64,000 nt of DNA from Frankiaceae bacterium (lineage in GTDB: Bacteria > Actinomycetota > Actinomycetes > BP-191): NCBI GenBank assembly GCA_035556555.1, contig DATMES010000027.1, positions 1-64,000 on the forward strand, given 5' to 3'. The notes under the pieces were generated by a model. That model saw only the letters and a list, made by a program, of their open reading frames with translations, was not told the origin of the DNA and ran no database searches. The translations under genes and the position numbers were made by a program. Numbering within the stretch: position 1 is the first letter of the stretch; each line of letters begins with the position of its first letter. Below, piece by piece: positions 48,654-57,126 of the stretch.

Positions 48654-49309
48654 GCGCCGGCCGCCCTGGCGCGCCGGGTGACCTTGGTCAGCCACCCGGT
48701 CGCGGCCGCCGTCGACGGCAGCTCCGTGCCGAACGCGAGCGCCATCACCTGCATCTCGGCCAGTCCCGCCGCCGCGCCGAGGAACAGCATCCGGCCCGGC
48801 ACGCTGCCCTTCCCGCCGCGCAGCGTGAAGCGGAAGACGTAGCCGAACGCCCCGTCCGACTTCGGGACCTTGACGCGCAGCTTCCGCGAGGACCAGCCGG
48901 TGAGGCTGAACCGGTCCTCGGCGACCATCGACGTGACGAACGCCTCCCAGCAGGGGAGGAAGTCGCCGCTCACGATGTAGTCGAGGTCGCGCTCGACGAG
49001 CTCACGGCGTTCGGCGACCTCGGTGGTCGACCCGACGAAGAGCCTGCCCCGCGAGAACGTCGTCTCCGCCTCCGCGACGAACGGCCCGCCGTCGCGCAGG
49101 CACGTACCGCCGTCGTCGTCGGTGCTCTCCTCGGGCGGCTCCTTCCGGTAGCCGGGCATGTCCGCGGAACGGAGCTGGGCGGCCTGCGCGATCCGCGCGC
49201 CCTCCGAGCGCGTGATCTCCGGCGAGGGCGCCGCCTGCGGCTTCGCCTCCTTGCCGCAGGCGGGCAGAGCGAGCAGGGCCAGAGCGACGAACGCCGTACG
49301 CAGCCGCAT
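48650..49309 (-). CDS. Lipoprotein, paralogue of the next gene
   Basis: A 219-residue lipoprotein precursor with lipobox LPAC near residue 18. The mature protein starts with a charged linker. It includes ITRSEGARIAQAAQLRSADMPGYRKEP, a Cys in GGTCLRDGG, another Cys in DFLPCWEAFV, and a C-terminal domain (MLFLGAAAGLAEMQVMALAFGTEL). This layout is repeated in the neighbour at 49331-50026 (same order of Arg/Ala helix, PGY, Cys-Cys, and a final alpha/beta part), so the two arose by tandem duplication. Such actinobacterial lipoproteins have no assigned function that I can state. The two conserved Cys may form a disulphide. Confidence 0.68.
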   Translation of the reverse strand: MRLRTAFVALALLALPACGKEAKPQAAPSPEITRSEGARIAQAAQLRSADMPGYRKEPPEESTDDDGGTCLRDGGPFVAEAETTFSRGRLFVGSTTEVAERRELVERDLDYIVSGDFLPCWEAFVTSMVAEDRFSLTGWSSRKLRVKVPKSDGAFGYVFRFTLRGGKGSVPGRMLFLGAAAGLAEMQVMALAFGTELPSTAAATGWLTKVTRRARAAGA

Positions 49310-49330
49310 GGGCCGTCCCCTTCCGTTCGG

Positions 49331-50026
49331 CTACAGGGTGCCGGGCCGGCGTTCGGCGGCCCGGGCGCGCCCGACGGCCCTGGTGAGCAGCGCGGTGAGC
49401 CTGTCGAGTGACGGCGGCTGCTCCTTGCCGGCCCCGAACGCCATGACGAACGACGTCGCGTGGCCGGTCGAGGCAGCGGCGAAGAAGGCGCGCGACGGGA
49501 ACCTCGCGCCGTACTTCTCCATCGTGAACCGCACCGACAGCGCCGTCGCCTCGTCGGCGCCGCGGACGCGGAGCGGGACCTGCCGGGAGGCGTACTTCAC
49601 GACGGCGATGCGGGCGCCCGACAGGAGGCCGTTGAGGAACCGCTCGAAGCAGTCCGCGAAGTCAGGGCCCGCGAGGTACGCGAGCTCCTTCTCCGTCGTG
49701 GCGGCGGTCGCCGCCGCGCCGCCGAACGACGACACAGTGACGGTGCCCTTCTTGAACGTCGCGGAGTGGTTGCCGAGGTGATCCTCGAACCGCAGGCAGG
49801 TGCCGTAGCCCCCGCTGCCGCCGTCCTCGGTGCCGTCGCCCTCGGCCGCGGAGGCCTTGTACCCGGGGAGGTCGGCGGCGCGCAGCACCGCGGCCCGCGC
49901 GATCCGGACGGCGCGCTCGACGGTGATGTCCTGCGTGGGTGCCGCTCGGGGCGGTGCCGCGTCGTTCCCCCCGCAGGCGGTCGCGGTGACGAGCGCCAGC
50001 GCCACGAACCTCGCCGTGAGCCTCAT
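49331..50026 (-). CDS. Lipoprotein, paralogue of the previous gene
   Basis: A 231-residue lipoprotein precursor with lipobox ATAC near residue 18. It shares with its neighbour the helix RAVRIARAAVLRAADLPGYK, a Cys in YGTCLRFED, a Cys in FADCFERFLNG and the C-terminal FFAAASTGHATSFVMAFGAG strand-helix. It ends in an Arg-rich tail. I place the start at ATG 50026 (MRLTARFVALAL), matching the neighbour; ATG 50032 is also possible. The gene is divergent from hutH, with about 50 bases between starts. Function unknown. Confidence 0.68.
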   Translation of the reverse strand: MRLTARFVALALVTATACGGNDAAPPRAAPTQDITVERAVRIARAAVLRAADLPGYKASAAEGDGTEDGGSGGYGTCLRFEDHLGNHSATFKKGTVTVSSFGGAAATAATTEKELAYLAGPDFADCFERFLNGLLSGARIAVVKYASRQVPLRVRGADEATALSVRFTMEKYGARFPSRAFFAAASTGHATSFVMAFGAGKEQPPSLDRLTALLTRAVGRARAAERRPGTL

Positions 50027-50077
50027 GATCATCCGCCTACCCCGTGGCGTACGTCCCACGCCGGTAGGGTCGCGGCC

Positions 50078-51556
50078 GTGTCCGACGTCGTGCTCACCGG
50101 TGCCCCCCTGACTCCCGCCGACGTGCTCGCCGTGGCGCGCGGCGGTGCCACCGTACGCCTCGCGCCCGAGGCCCTCGACAACCTCGCCACCGGCCGCGCC
50201 GTCGTCGAGCGGCTCGCCGCGGCCGAGGAGCCGGCGTACGGCATCTCCACCGGCTTCGGGGCGCTCGCGACGCGGCACATCCCCGTCGAGAGCAGGGCAC
50301 AGCTGCAGCGCTCGCTGGTGCGTTCGCACGCCGCCGGCATGGGTCCCGCGGTGGAGGACGAGGTCGTCCGGGCGATGATGCTGCTGCGGCTGCGGACGCT
50401 CTGCACGGGACGTACCGGCGTACGTCCCGTCGTCGCCGAGACGCTCGCCGCGCTCGTCAACAGCGGCGTCGTGCCGGTCGTCCCCGAGCACGGCTCGCTG
50501 GGGTGCAGCGGCGACCTCGCGCCGCTGTCGGCGGTCGCGTTGGCGCTCATGGGCGAGGGGGAGTCGGGCGTGCCCGAGCCCGTGGTGCTCGCGGAGAAGG
50601 AGGGCCTGGCCCTCATCAACGGCACCGAGGGCATGCTCGGGATGCTGCTGCTCGCCTGCGCCGACCTGGCTCTGCTGCTGACGACTGCCGACGTCGGCGC
50701 GGCGATGAGCGTCGAGGCACTGCTGGGGACCGACCGTGTCTTCGCGGCCGACCTCCAGGCGATGCGCCCGCACCCTGGCCAGGCCGCCAGCGCCGCCAAC
50801 ATCCGCGCGCTGCTCGCCGGCTCGCCGATCGTCGCGTCGCACCTCGAGGGCGACACGCGGGTGCAGGACGCGTACTCGCTGCGCTGCGCGCCGCAGGTGC
50901 ACGGCGCGGCGCGGGACACGCTGGCGCACGCTTCCGCTGTGGCGGAGCGCGAGCTGGCGGCCACGATCGACAACCCCGTCGTCCTCGCCGACGGCCGCGT
51001 CGAGTCGAACGGCAACTTCCACGGCGCGCCCGTCGGCTACGTCTGCGACTTCCTCGCCGTCGCGGTCGCGGACGTGGGGGCGATGGCGGAGCGGCGTACG
51101 GACCGCATGCTCGACAAGGGGCGGTCGCAGGGGCTGCCGCCGTTCCTCGCCGACGACCCCGGCGTCGACTCGGGGCTGATGATCGCCCACTACACGCAGG
51201 CGGGGATGGTCGCCGAGAACCGCCGCCTCGCCGTGCCCGCCAGCGCCGACACGCTGCCGACGTCCGGCATGCAGGAGGACCACAACTCCCTCGGCTGGGG
51301 CGCCGCGCGCAAGCTGCGCCGCGCCGTCGACAACCTGCGGCGCATCCTCGCGGTGGAGGTCGTCTGCGCGGCGCGGGCGCTGGAGCTGCGGGCGCCGTTG
51401 AAGCCCGCCGCTGCCACGGGTCGCGTCGTGGCGGGGCTGCGTTCCGTCGTCCCCGGCGTCGGCCCTGACCGCTGGCTCGCGCCGGAGCTGGCGGCGGCGG
51501 AGGAGTGGCTGCGGGCCGGCGGCCCGGTGGAGGCCGCCGGGGTGCCGCTGGCGTAA
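50078..51556 (+). CDS. hutH: Histidine ammonia-lyase
   Basis: A 492-residue histidine ammonia-lyase, which converts L-histidine to urocanate and ammonia. The MIO prosthetic group forms autocatalytically from a tripeptide. Here it reads GSLGCSGDLAPLS, with Cys in place of the usual Ala, as I recall for streptomycete enzymes. Other family motifs are YGISTGFG, LRSHA-type SLVRSHAAGMG, NGTEGMLGMLL, VQDAYSLRCAPQVHG, NGNFHG and MQEDHNSLGW. The GTG start at 50078 fits the family N-terminus. It begins the hutH, unknown, hutU, hutI run with gaps of 18, 10 and -16 bases, consistent with one operon. Confidence 0.95.
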   Translation: MSDVVLTGAPLTPADVLAVARGGATVRLAPEALDNLATGRAVVERLAAAEEPAYGISTGFGALATRHIPVESRAQLQRSLVRSHAAGMGPAVEDEVVRAMMLLRLRTLCTGRTGVRPVVAETLAALVNSGVVPVVPEHGSLGCSGDLAPLSAVALALMGEGESGVPEPVVLAEKEGLALINGTEGMLGMLLLACADLALLLTTADVGAAMSVEALLGTDRVFAADLQAMRPHPGQAASAANIRALLAGSPIVASHLEGDTRVQDAYSLRCAPQVHGAARDTLAHASAVAERELAATIDNPVVLADGRVESNGNFHGAPVGYVCDFLAVAVADVGAMAERRTDRMLDKGRSQGLPPFLADDPGVDSGLMIAHYTQAGMVAENRRLAVPASADTLPTSGMQEDHNSLGWGAARKLRRAVDNLRRILAVEVVCAARALELRAPLKPAAATGRVVAGLRSVVPGVGPDRWLAPELAAAEEWLRAGGPVEAAGVPLA

Positions 51557-51574
51557 CGGGGTACGCGTGACGGC

Positions 51575-52222
51575 ATGAGTGCCGTGTCGTGCCGCAGGAA
51601 GTTCCTCGGGTTCTTCCCGAAGGGCTTCCGCGACCGCACATACCTCGCCTGGGAACGCGACTACAAGGAGGCCGCGCACGACGCGTGGCGGGAGGCGCTG
51701 GGGCCCGAGGCTTTCGCGGGGCTGCTCGACGCCGGCCGCCACGCCGAGGTCGCCGCGACGGCGGTACGGATCGAGTCGCGGACCAACCTGCTGTTCTCGT
51801 TCGAGAAGATGGCGCTGCGCGACGCGGTCGCGACCGACAAGGGCGCGCGGGTGTTCGCCGACGGCCTGTACGACTGGCTGCACGGGCCCGGCACCGAGCA
51901 GGAGCGGTTCGAACGCTGGGTGGACGTCGTCGCCGACCTGCCGCGCCGCCAGACGCGGGTGGCGACCTGGCCGGTGCTCACGGTGTTCGGCTTCCTCGCC
52001 AGGCCGGACGTGCACGTGTTCCTCAAGCCGATGGTCACCAGGCGCGCGGCGGCGGCGTACGGCTACGACTTCCACTACTCGTCGCGGCCGTCGTGGGAGA
52101 CGTACGGCAGCCTGCTCGCGTTCGCCGGGACGGTCCGGCGCGACCTCGCGGACCTGAAGCCGCGGGACCAGATCGACGTGCAGTCGTTCCTCTGGGTCCA
52201 GGGCTCGTCCGAGTACGACTAG
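51575..52222 (+). CDS. Conserved hypothetical protein within the hut operon
   Basis: A 215-residue soluble protein, 18 bases after hutH and ten before hutU. Conspicuous segments are [78 protein letters not shown] and [18 protein letters not shown]. They read like a well-conserved alpha-helical family found in several bacterial groups, but I know no assigned function. There is no signal peptide, membrane helix or cofactor motif. Its place between hutH and hutU suggests cotranscription rather than a proven metabolic link. Confidence 0.7.
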   Translation: MSAVSCRRKFLGFFPKGFRDRTYLAWERDYKEAAHDAWREALGPEAFAGLLDAGRHAEVAATAVRIESRTNLLFSFEKMALRDAVATDKGARVFADGLYDWLHGPGTEQERFERWVDVVADLPRRQTRVATWPVLTVFGFLARPDVHVFLKPMVTRRAAAAYGYDFHYSSRPSWETYGSLLAFAGTVRRDLADLKPRDQIDVQSFLWVQGSSEYD

Positions 52223-52232
52223 CCTGGCGCGC

Positions 52233-53918
52233 ATGCACGGTGCGCGAGTGGTGAGGGCGCCGCGAGGCGCGGAGATGACCTGCCGTTCGTGGGGGGCCGA
52301 GGCCGCCCTGCGGATGCTGCACAACAACCTCGACCCCGAGGTCGCCGAACGCCCCGACGACCTCGTCGTCTACGGCGGCAACGGCCGCGCGGCACGCGAC
52401 TGGAAGTCGTTCGACGCGATCGTCGAGACGTTGCGCACCATGGCGCCGGACGACACCCTGCTGGTGCAGTCCGGCAAGCCGGTCGGGGTACTGCGGACGC
52501 ACGAGTACGCGCCGCGCGTCCTCATCGCCAACTCGCTGCTCGTGCCGCGCTGGGCGACACCCGAGCACTTCCGCGAGCTCGAGGACCAGGGCCTGATCAT
52601 GTACGGCCAGATGACGGCCGGCTCGTGGATCTACATCGGCACGCAGGGGATCCTGCAGGGGACGTACGAGACGTTCGCGGCGGTGGGGCGCGCGCACTTC
52701 GGCGGGTCCTTGGCCGGTCGTCTCGTGCTGACGGCGGGGCTCGGCGGGATGGGTGGCGCGCAGCCGCTGGCGGTGACGGGCAACGGCGGCGTCGCGCTCT
52801 GCGTCGAGGTCGACCCGGCGCGGGCGGAGCGGCGCAGGGACAACGGCTACCTGGACGTCGTGGCTTCGTCGCTGGACGACGGGCTCTCGTTGTGCGCGGC
52901 GGCCGTGGCCGAGGGGCGCGCGCTGTCGGTCGGCGTCATCGGCAACGCCGCCGAGGTGTTCCCCGAGATCCTGCGGCGCGGCGTACCCGTCGACGTCGTC
53001 ACCGACCAGACCTCGGCGCACGACGCGCTCAACGGCTACGTCCCCGCCGGCCTGTCCCTGGAGGACGCGCTGGCGCTGCGCGGCGACAAGCCCTCGGAGT
53101 ACGTCGAGCGCGCCCGCGCGTCGATGGCCGCGCACTGCGAGGCGATGCTGGCGTTCCAGGCCGGCGGGGCGGTCGTCTTCGACTACGGCAACGGCCTCCG
53201 CGGCCAGGCGCAGGACGCCGGCGTGGCCAACGCGTTCGACTACCCGGGCTTCGTGGCGGCGTACGTGCGGCCGCTGTTCTGCACGGGCACAGGGCCGTTC
53301 CGGTGGGCCTGCCTGTCGGGCTCCGGCGCGGACCTCGCGGCGACGGACGACGCGGTGCTGGCGGCGTTCCCCGACCGCGACGACCTGCACAAGTGGATCC
53401 GCTTCGCGCGGGAGAAGGTGCAGGGCCAGGGGCTGCCGTCGCGGATCTGCTGGCTCGGCTACGGCGAACGCCACGTGGCGGGGCAGGCGTTCGACGACCT
53501 CGTGGCGCGCGGTGTCGTCTCGGCGCCGGTCGTCATCGGGCGCGACCACCTCGACGCGGGCTCCGTCGCGTCGCCCGAGCGCGAGACCGAGGCCATGCTC
53601 GACGGCACCGACGCCGTCGCCGACTGGCCCATCCTCAACGCGCTGCTCAACACCGCCTCCGGCGCCTCCTGGGTCTCCGTGCACCACGGCGGCGGCGTGG
53701 GCATCGGCAAGTCCATCCACGCCGGCGTCGTCGTCGTCGCGGACGGCTCGCCGTCGTCGGCCGACCGGCTGGAGCGCGTCCTCACCAACGACCCCGGCAC
53801 CGGCGTCCTCCGGCACGCCGACGCGGGCTACGACCTCGCACGCGACACCGCGCGCGACGTCGGCATCCGCATCCCGCTGGAGCCGGGTACGTCGGCTCCC
53901 GCGTGGCAGCGGCGTTGA
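52233..53918 (+). CDS. hutU: Urocanate hydratase
   Basis: A 561-residue urocanase, which adds water to urocanate to give imidazolonepropionate using tightly bound NAD+. Diagnostic segments are [45 protein letters not shown] (NAD-binding part), [23 protein letters not shown], and the active-site region [14 protein letters not shown] with its Cys. The C-terminal [15 protein letters not shown] is also characteristic. Length is as expected (about 550-560). The ATG at 52233 is weakly preceded by purines, and a start at the internal ATG 52275 (MTCRSWG) is possible. hutI begins inside its 3' end. Confidence 0.95.
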   Translation: MHGARVVRAPRGAEMTCRSWGAEAALRMLHNNLDPEVAERPDDLVVYGGNGRAARDWKSFDAIVETLRTMAPDDTLLVQSGKPVGVLRTHEYAPRVLIANSLLVPRWATPEHFRELEDQGLIMYGQMTAGSWIYIGTQGILQGTYETFAAVGRAHFGGSLAGRLVLTAGLGGMGGAQPLAVTGNGGVALCVEVDPARAERRRDNGYLDVVASSLDDGLSLCAAAVAEGRALSVGVIGNAAEVFPEILRRGVPVDVVTDQTSAHDALNGYVPAGLSLEDALALRGDKPSEYVERARASMAAHCEAMLAFQAGGAVVFDYGNGLRGQAQDAGVANAFDYPGFVAAYVRPLFCTGTGPFRWACLSGSGADLAATDDAVLAAFPDRDDLHKWIRFAREKVQGQGLPSRICWLGYGERHVAGQAFDDLVARGVVSAPVVIGRDHLDAGSVASPERETEAMLDGTDAVADWPILNALLNTASGASWVSVHHGGGVGIGKSIHAGVVVVADGSPSSADRLERVLTNDPGTGVLRHADAGYDLARDTARDVGIRIPLEPGTSAPAWQRR

Positions 53919-55093
53919 CCGACCTCCTCGTCCGGGGGATCGGCAGGCTGCTGCCGATGACGTCGCCGCCGGTCGAGGACGCGGCGGTGGTGATCAGGTC
54001 GGGTCGCGTGGCGTGGGTGGGCGCCGAGGCGTCGTTGCCTGCCGGCGACGAGGTGCCCGAGCTCGACGCGGGCGGGGCCTGCGTCGTGCCCGGCTTCGTC
54101 GACGCGCACACGCACCTCGTGTGGGCCGGGTCGCGGCGGCTCGACTTCGAGGAGCGGCTGGCCGGGGTGCCGTACGCCGCGATCCTCGAACGCGGCGGCG
54201 GCATCCACTCGACGGTGGCGGCGACGCGCGCGGCGTCGTTCGAGTCGCTGGTGGCGGCCACGGAGGCGCGGGCGCGGGCGATGCTCGCGCACGGCACGAC
54301 GACCGCCGAGGTCAAGACCGGCTACGGCCTCACGCCGGAGGACGAGATGCGGCTGCTCGACGTGATCGGCGCGCTGGACGTGCCGCTGCGGGTGGAGGCG
54401 ACGTACCTGGGCGCCCACGCGGTGCCTCCAGGGGCGGACAGGGCGGCGTACGTCCGCGAGGTCGTCGAGACGCTGCCCGCCGCGAAGGAGCGGGGGGCGC
54501 GGTGGTGCGACGTGTTCTGCGACAGGGGGGCGTTCACCGTGGAGGAGGCGCGGGCGGTGCTGACGGCCGCGCGGTCGGCCGGGCTGGGCACGAGGCTGCA
54601 CGCCGACCAGCTCGCGTCCATCGGCGCCGCCGAGCTGGCGGGGGAGTGCGGCTGCGCGAGCGCCGACCACCTCGATCACCTGTCGCAGTCCGGCGCCGCG
54701 GCGCTCGCCGCGGCGGGCGTCGTGGGCGTGCTGCTGCCGGCGTGCACGCTGACGCTGCGTACGGGGCGCTGGGACGCCGCGCGGCACCTGCGCGAGGCGG
54801 GCGCGACGATCGCGCTCGGGACCGACTGCAACCCGGGTACGTCGTGGTGCGAGTCGATGCCGTACGTCATCCAGCTGGCCTGCCTGGCGTACGGACTCTC
54901 CGTGGAGGAGGCGTTCCGCGCGGCGACGCTCGGGTCGGCGGCGGCGCTGCGGCGTTCGGACGTGGGGCGCGTCGACGTGGGTGCCTGGGGCGACCTCGCC
55001 GTCCTGAATGCCGACCACGAGGCCGACCTCGTCGCGCACCTCGGCGCGGCGCCCGTACACCGCGTGATCGTGGGCGGTGTCCCGGCCGGCTGA
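53903..55093 (+). CDS. hutI: Imidazolonepropionase
   Basis: A 396-residue amidohydrolase that opens the imidazolone ring to give N-formimidoylglutamate. Metal ligands lie in [13 protein letters not shown] and in [15 protein letters not shown]. The substrate-binding parts include [21 protein letters not shown] and [11 protein letters not shown], and [12 protein letters not shown] supplies the final Asp. The GTG start at 53903 overlaps the end of hutU by 16 bases; a TTG at 53915 forming a TTGA overlap with the hutU stop is the alternative. It is the last hut gene; a perfect palindrome (55097-55150) follows four bases after the stop. Confidence 0.94.
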   Translation: MAAALTDLLVRGIGRLLPMTSPPVEDAAVVIRSGRVAWVGAEASLPAGDEVPELDAGGACVVPGFVDAHTHLVWAGSRRLDFEERLAGVPYAAILERGGGIHSTVAATRAASFESLVAATEARARAMLAHGTTTAEVKTGYGLTPEDEMRLLDVIGALDVPLRVEATYLGAHAVPPGADRAAYVREVVETLPAAKERGARWCDVFCDRGAFTVEEARAVLTAARSAGLGTRLHADQLASIGAAELAGECGCASADHLDHLSQSGAAALAAAGVVGVLLPACTLTLRTGRWDAARHLREAGATIALGTDCNPGTSWCESMPYVIQLACLAYGLSVEEAFRAATLGSAAALRRSDVGRVDVGAWGDLAVLNADHEADLVAHLGAAPVHRVIVGGVPAG

Positions 55094-55096
55094 CAG

Positions 55097-55150
55097 CCGT
55101 TCTTTGCGGTCCACCAGCCGGTCTCACGCGTGACGATCTTCAAAGAACGG
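55097..55150. repeat. 54-nt palindromic element C / possible terminator
   Basis: A perfect 10-bp inverted pair, CCGTTCTTTG (55097-55106) and CAAAGAACGG (55141-55150), encloses a 34-base loop directly after hutI. It may terminate the hut transcript. The total length equals that of repeats A and B in this window, but the sequence differs. Confidence 0.55.
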
Positions 55151-55175
55151 GGATCCGTCGCTCGTGGGCTGAGCA

Positions 55176-55193
55176 GTGTGCTAAACTGCGCAC
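55176..55193 (+). promoter_or_regulatory. Leaderless promoter inside an inverted repeat
   Basis: TAAACT (55182-55187) has the form of a -10 box. It is followed after six bases by the ATG of the antitoxin gene, so transcription would begin at or beside the start codon. The -10 is flanked by GTGTGC (55176-55181) and GCGCAC (55188-55193), which together form a near-perfect dyad. This is suited to autorepression by the ribbon-helix-helix antitoxin. Confidence 0.55.
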
Positions 55194-55451
55194 ATGCGCA
55201 TGCACATCGTGGTCGACGACGACCTCGTCGAACGCATCGACCGGCTGGCCGGCGAGCGGGGGCGTAGCGGCTGGATCGTCAAAGTCATCAAGGAGCGCCT
55301 CGACACCGAGGAGCGCTGGGCCGCGATCGAGGCCGGCATCGGGTGCATCGCCGACACCGGGCACGAGTGGGACGAGGACCCCGCGGCCTGGGTGCGTGAG
55401 CAGCGCGCCAAGCCGTGGCGGGCGGAGGCGGCGCGTGCCGGTTCTCCTTGA
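55194..55451 (+). CDS. Ribbon-helix-helix antitoxin (VapB-like)
   Basis: An 85-residue antitoxin. The N-terminal MRMHIVVDDDLVERIDRLAG strand-helix and the following GRSGWIVKVIKERL helix form a ribbon-helix-helix DNA-binding fold. The acidic/Trp-containing C-terminal half (WDEDPAAWVREQRAKPW) would wrap the toxin. The ATG at 55194 sits directly after a -10-like TAAACT, implying a leaderless mRNA, and within a dyad that is a likely operator. The stop overlaps the start of the PIN toxin gene by 17 bases, typical of coupled type II toxin-antitoxin pairs. Confidence 0.85.
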   Translation: MRMHIVVDDDLVERIDRLAGERGRSGWIVKVIKERLDTEERWAAIEAGIGCIADTGHEWDEDPAAWVREQRAKPWRAEAARAGSP

Positions 55452-55824
55452 CTCGACCGTGCTGATCGACGTCCTGCGCGGGCGGCCCGCCGCGCGCAGG
55501 CTGCTGGCGCTGCGTGAGCGCGGCGAGGTGCCGTACATCTGCGCCGCGAACACGCTGGAGGTGCACCGCGGCCTGCGCCCCGACGAGGTCGGCCGGGCGA
55601 CGGCGGTGCTCGCGGCGTTCCAGGTCGCGCCGCTCGGGGCGATGGAGGGCGCGCTGGCCGGGGTGTGGCAGCGGGAGTTCCGCGCCCGCGGGGTGACCCT
55701 GCACGAGGGCGACTGCCTCATGGCCGCCGCCGCCGTCGGCGTTCACGCGACGATCGTCACGGGCAACCCGAAGGACTTCCCCATGGAGGGCGTCACCGTC
55801 GAGCACTGGCCGGTCGGAGCATGA
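55435..55824 (+). CDS. PIN-domain ribonuclease toxin (VapC-like)
   Basis: A 129-residue PIN-domain protein from GTG 55435. Four acidic active-site positions are visible: Asp in LLDSTVLIDVLRG (two), Glu in ANTLEVHRGL, and Asp in HEGDCLMAAAA with the later TGNPKDF. Family members are Mg-dependent ribonucleases that cleave tRNA or rRNA and are neutralised by the cognate antitoxin, here the overlapping upstream gene. Length is normal for VapC. The gene ends in the left arm region of the hairpin at 55825-55859. Confidence 0.87.
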   Translation: MPVLLDSTVLIDVLRGRPAARRLLALRERGEVPYICAANTLEVHRGLRPDEVGRATAVLAAFQVAPLGAMEGALAGVWQREFRARGVTLHEGDCLMAAAAVGVHATIVTGNPKDFPMEGVTVEHWPVGA

Positions 55825-55859
55825 CGAACGCCCCCGGGCGGGAGGCCCAGGGGCGTTCG
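55825..55859. terminator. Bidirectional terminator hairpin
   Basis: A 10-bp perfect stem (55825-55834 with 55850-55859) with a 15-base loop lies directly after the toxin stop codon, between the converging toxin and SsgA-family genes. Confidence 0.75.
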
Positions 55860-55876
55860 GAACGATGCGGGGTGGG

Positions 55877-56308
55877 CTACTCGTCGTCGGACCAGAGCAG
55901 CAGGGCCAGCTCGGCGTCGAGGTCGAGGTACTGGCCCTCGCAGCCGGTGGGGACGGCGGCGTACGAGCGGGTGAGGAACTCCACCAGCTCGGTGAGCGAC
56001 GCCTCGAAGAGGGCCTCGCCGGAGGGGCTGCAGAGCGAGAGGCACACGGCCGCGGCGCCGCCGGAGCGGGTCGGCCAGACCTTGACGTCGCCGTCCCCCA
56101 CGAGGCGGGTGACGCCGTCGGTGAGCAGCTGGCGGGCGAAGCGCCACTCGACGGTGCCACGGTCGCCACCGGTGTGGAACGTCACCTGCACGGCGTACGG
56201 GTCGGCCGCGTCGTACGTGATGCTGGCCAGCACGGGGAGCGCGGTGCTGCCGGGAACGACCAGGCGGAGGTCGAGGTCGGCGGTGACGGCGGCGGGACGG
56301 GTGCTCAT
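55877..56308 (-). CDS. SsgA-family sporulation/cell-division regulator
   Basis: A 143-residue SsgA-like protein. The segments VVPGSTALPVLASITYDAADPYAVQVTFH, VEWRFARQLLTDGV, GDVKVWPTRSG and SPSGEALFEASLTELVEFLTRSYAAVP follow the SsgA/SsgB family along its length. SsgB recruits FtsZ to future sporulation septa in streptomycetes; related proteins occur in many actinobacteria, including some that do not form aerial spores. The conserved start MSTxPAAVTADLDLRLV supports ATG 56308. It is divergent from the ECF sigma gene, with a 200-bp gap. Its presence suggests a morphologically differentiating relative, which is inference. Confidence 0.88.
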   Translation of the reverse strand: MSTRPAAVTADLDLRLVVPGSTALPVLASITYDAADPYAVQVTFHTGGDRGTVEWRFARQLLTDGVTRLVGDGDVKVWPTRSGGAAAVCLSLCSPSGEALFEASLTELVEFLTRSYAAVPTGCEGQYLDLDAELALLLWSDDE

Positions 56309-56508
56309 CTGGGTCAGCCCTTTCGCTGGCCGGGATCGTTCGTACGCCGTGAGAAACGACGCCGCCCCCACCCGGTGACGCGACCCGGGAAACCCGCGTC
56401 ACATACCCGGACAAGAGCCGAAACCGCGTCTCACGCGACGGTGTGCAGGGCCGCCGTCATACGCTGACGTACCCAATCCGATTCGACCTCCGCGCCGAAC
56501 GACCTGCT

Positions 56509-57126
56509 GTGAGGACGCTCCTCTTGACCCCGCCGCGTCAGGGCTACGCCGCCCTCGAGGACCCCGCGCTCGTCGCGCTGGTCGTCGACGGCGACGGCTC
56601 GGCGCTCGAGGCGCTCTACGAGCGCTACGGGAAGGCGTCCTACTCGCTGGCCCGCCGCATCCTCGCCGACGAGCAGCTGGCGCAGGACGTCGTGCAGGAG
56701 GTGTTCCTCACCGTGTGGCGCGACGCCGCGAGGTTCGACGCGAGCCGCGGCGGCTTCTCGACCTGGCTGCTGACCATGACGCATCACAAGTCCGTCGACT
56801 CCGTCCGCAAGGAGGAGAACCTCCGCAAGCGCCGTACGTCCGCCGACGTCCTGGAGTTCACCGAGGCCGACGTGCCGCGCGTGGAGGACGAGGTGTGGCG
56901 GTCGATGCGCGCCGGCGAGGTCCGTACGGCGCTCGCCACCCTGCCCGAGCCGCAGCGCCAGGCGCTCGGCCTCGCCTACTTCGGGGGCTACACCCAGCGC
57001 GAGATCGCGATCCTCACGAGCACCCCGCTCGGGACCGTGAAGACCCGGATGCTGGCAGGCATGAAGCGGCTGCGCGACGTGCTCGCGCTGCCGGCGGAGG
57101 AGCCCGACCCGAGGAGGCTCCGATGA
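56509..57126 (+). CDS. ECF RNA polymerase sigma factor
   Basis: A 205-residue ECF sigma factor. Region 2 reads LYERYGKASYSLARRILADEQLAQDVVQEVFLTVWRDAARFD and includes TWLLTMTHHKSVDSVRKE (2.3-2.4). Region 4 is ALATLPEPQRQALGLAYFGGYTQREIAILTSTPLGTVKTRM, with a clear helix-turn-helix. It resembles the SigK group paired with RskA-type anti-sigma factors. I chose GTG 56509 since the conserved part begins shortly after it; upstream in-frame starts add a segment without family character. The ATG of the anti-sigma gene overlaps its stop (ATGA), so the pair is coupled. Confidence 0.9.
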   Translation: MRTLLLTPPRQGYAALEDPALVALVVDGDGSALEALYERYGKASYSLARRILADEQLAQDVVQEVFLTVWRDAARFDASRGGFSTWLLTMTHHKSVDSVRKEENLRKRRTSADVLEFTEADVPRVEDEVWRSMRAGEVRTALATLPEPQRQALGLAYFGGYTQREIAILTSTPLGTVKTRMLAGMKRLRDVLALPAEEPDPRRLR

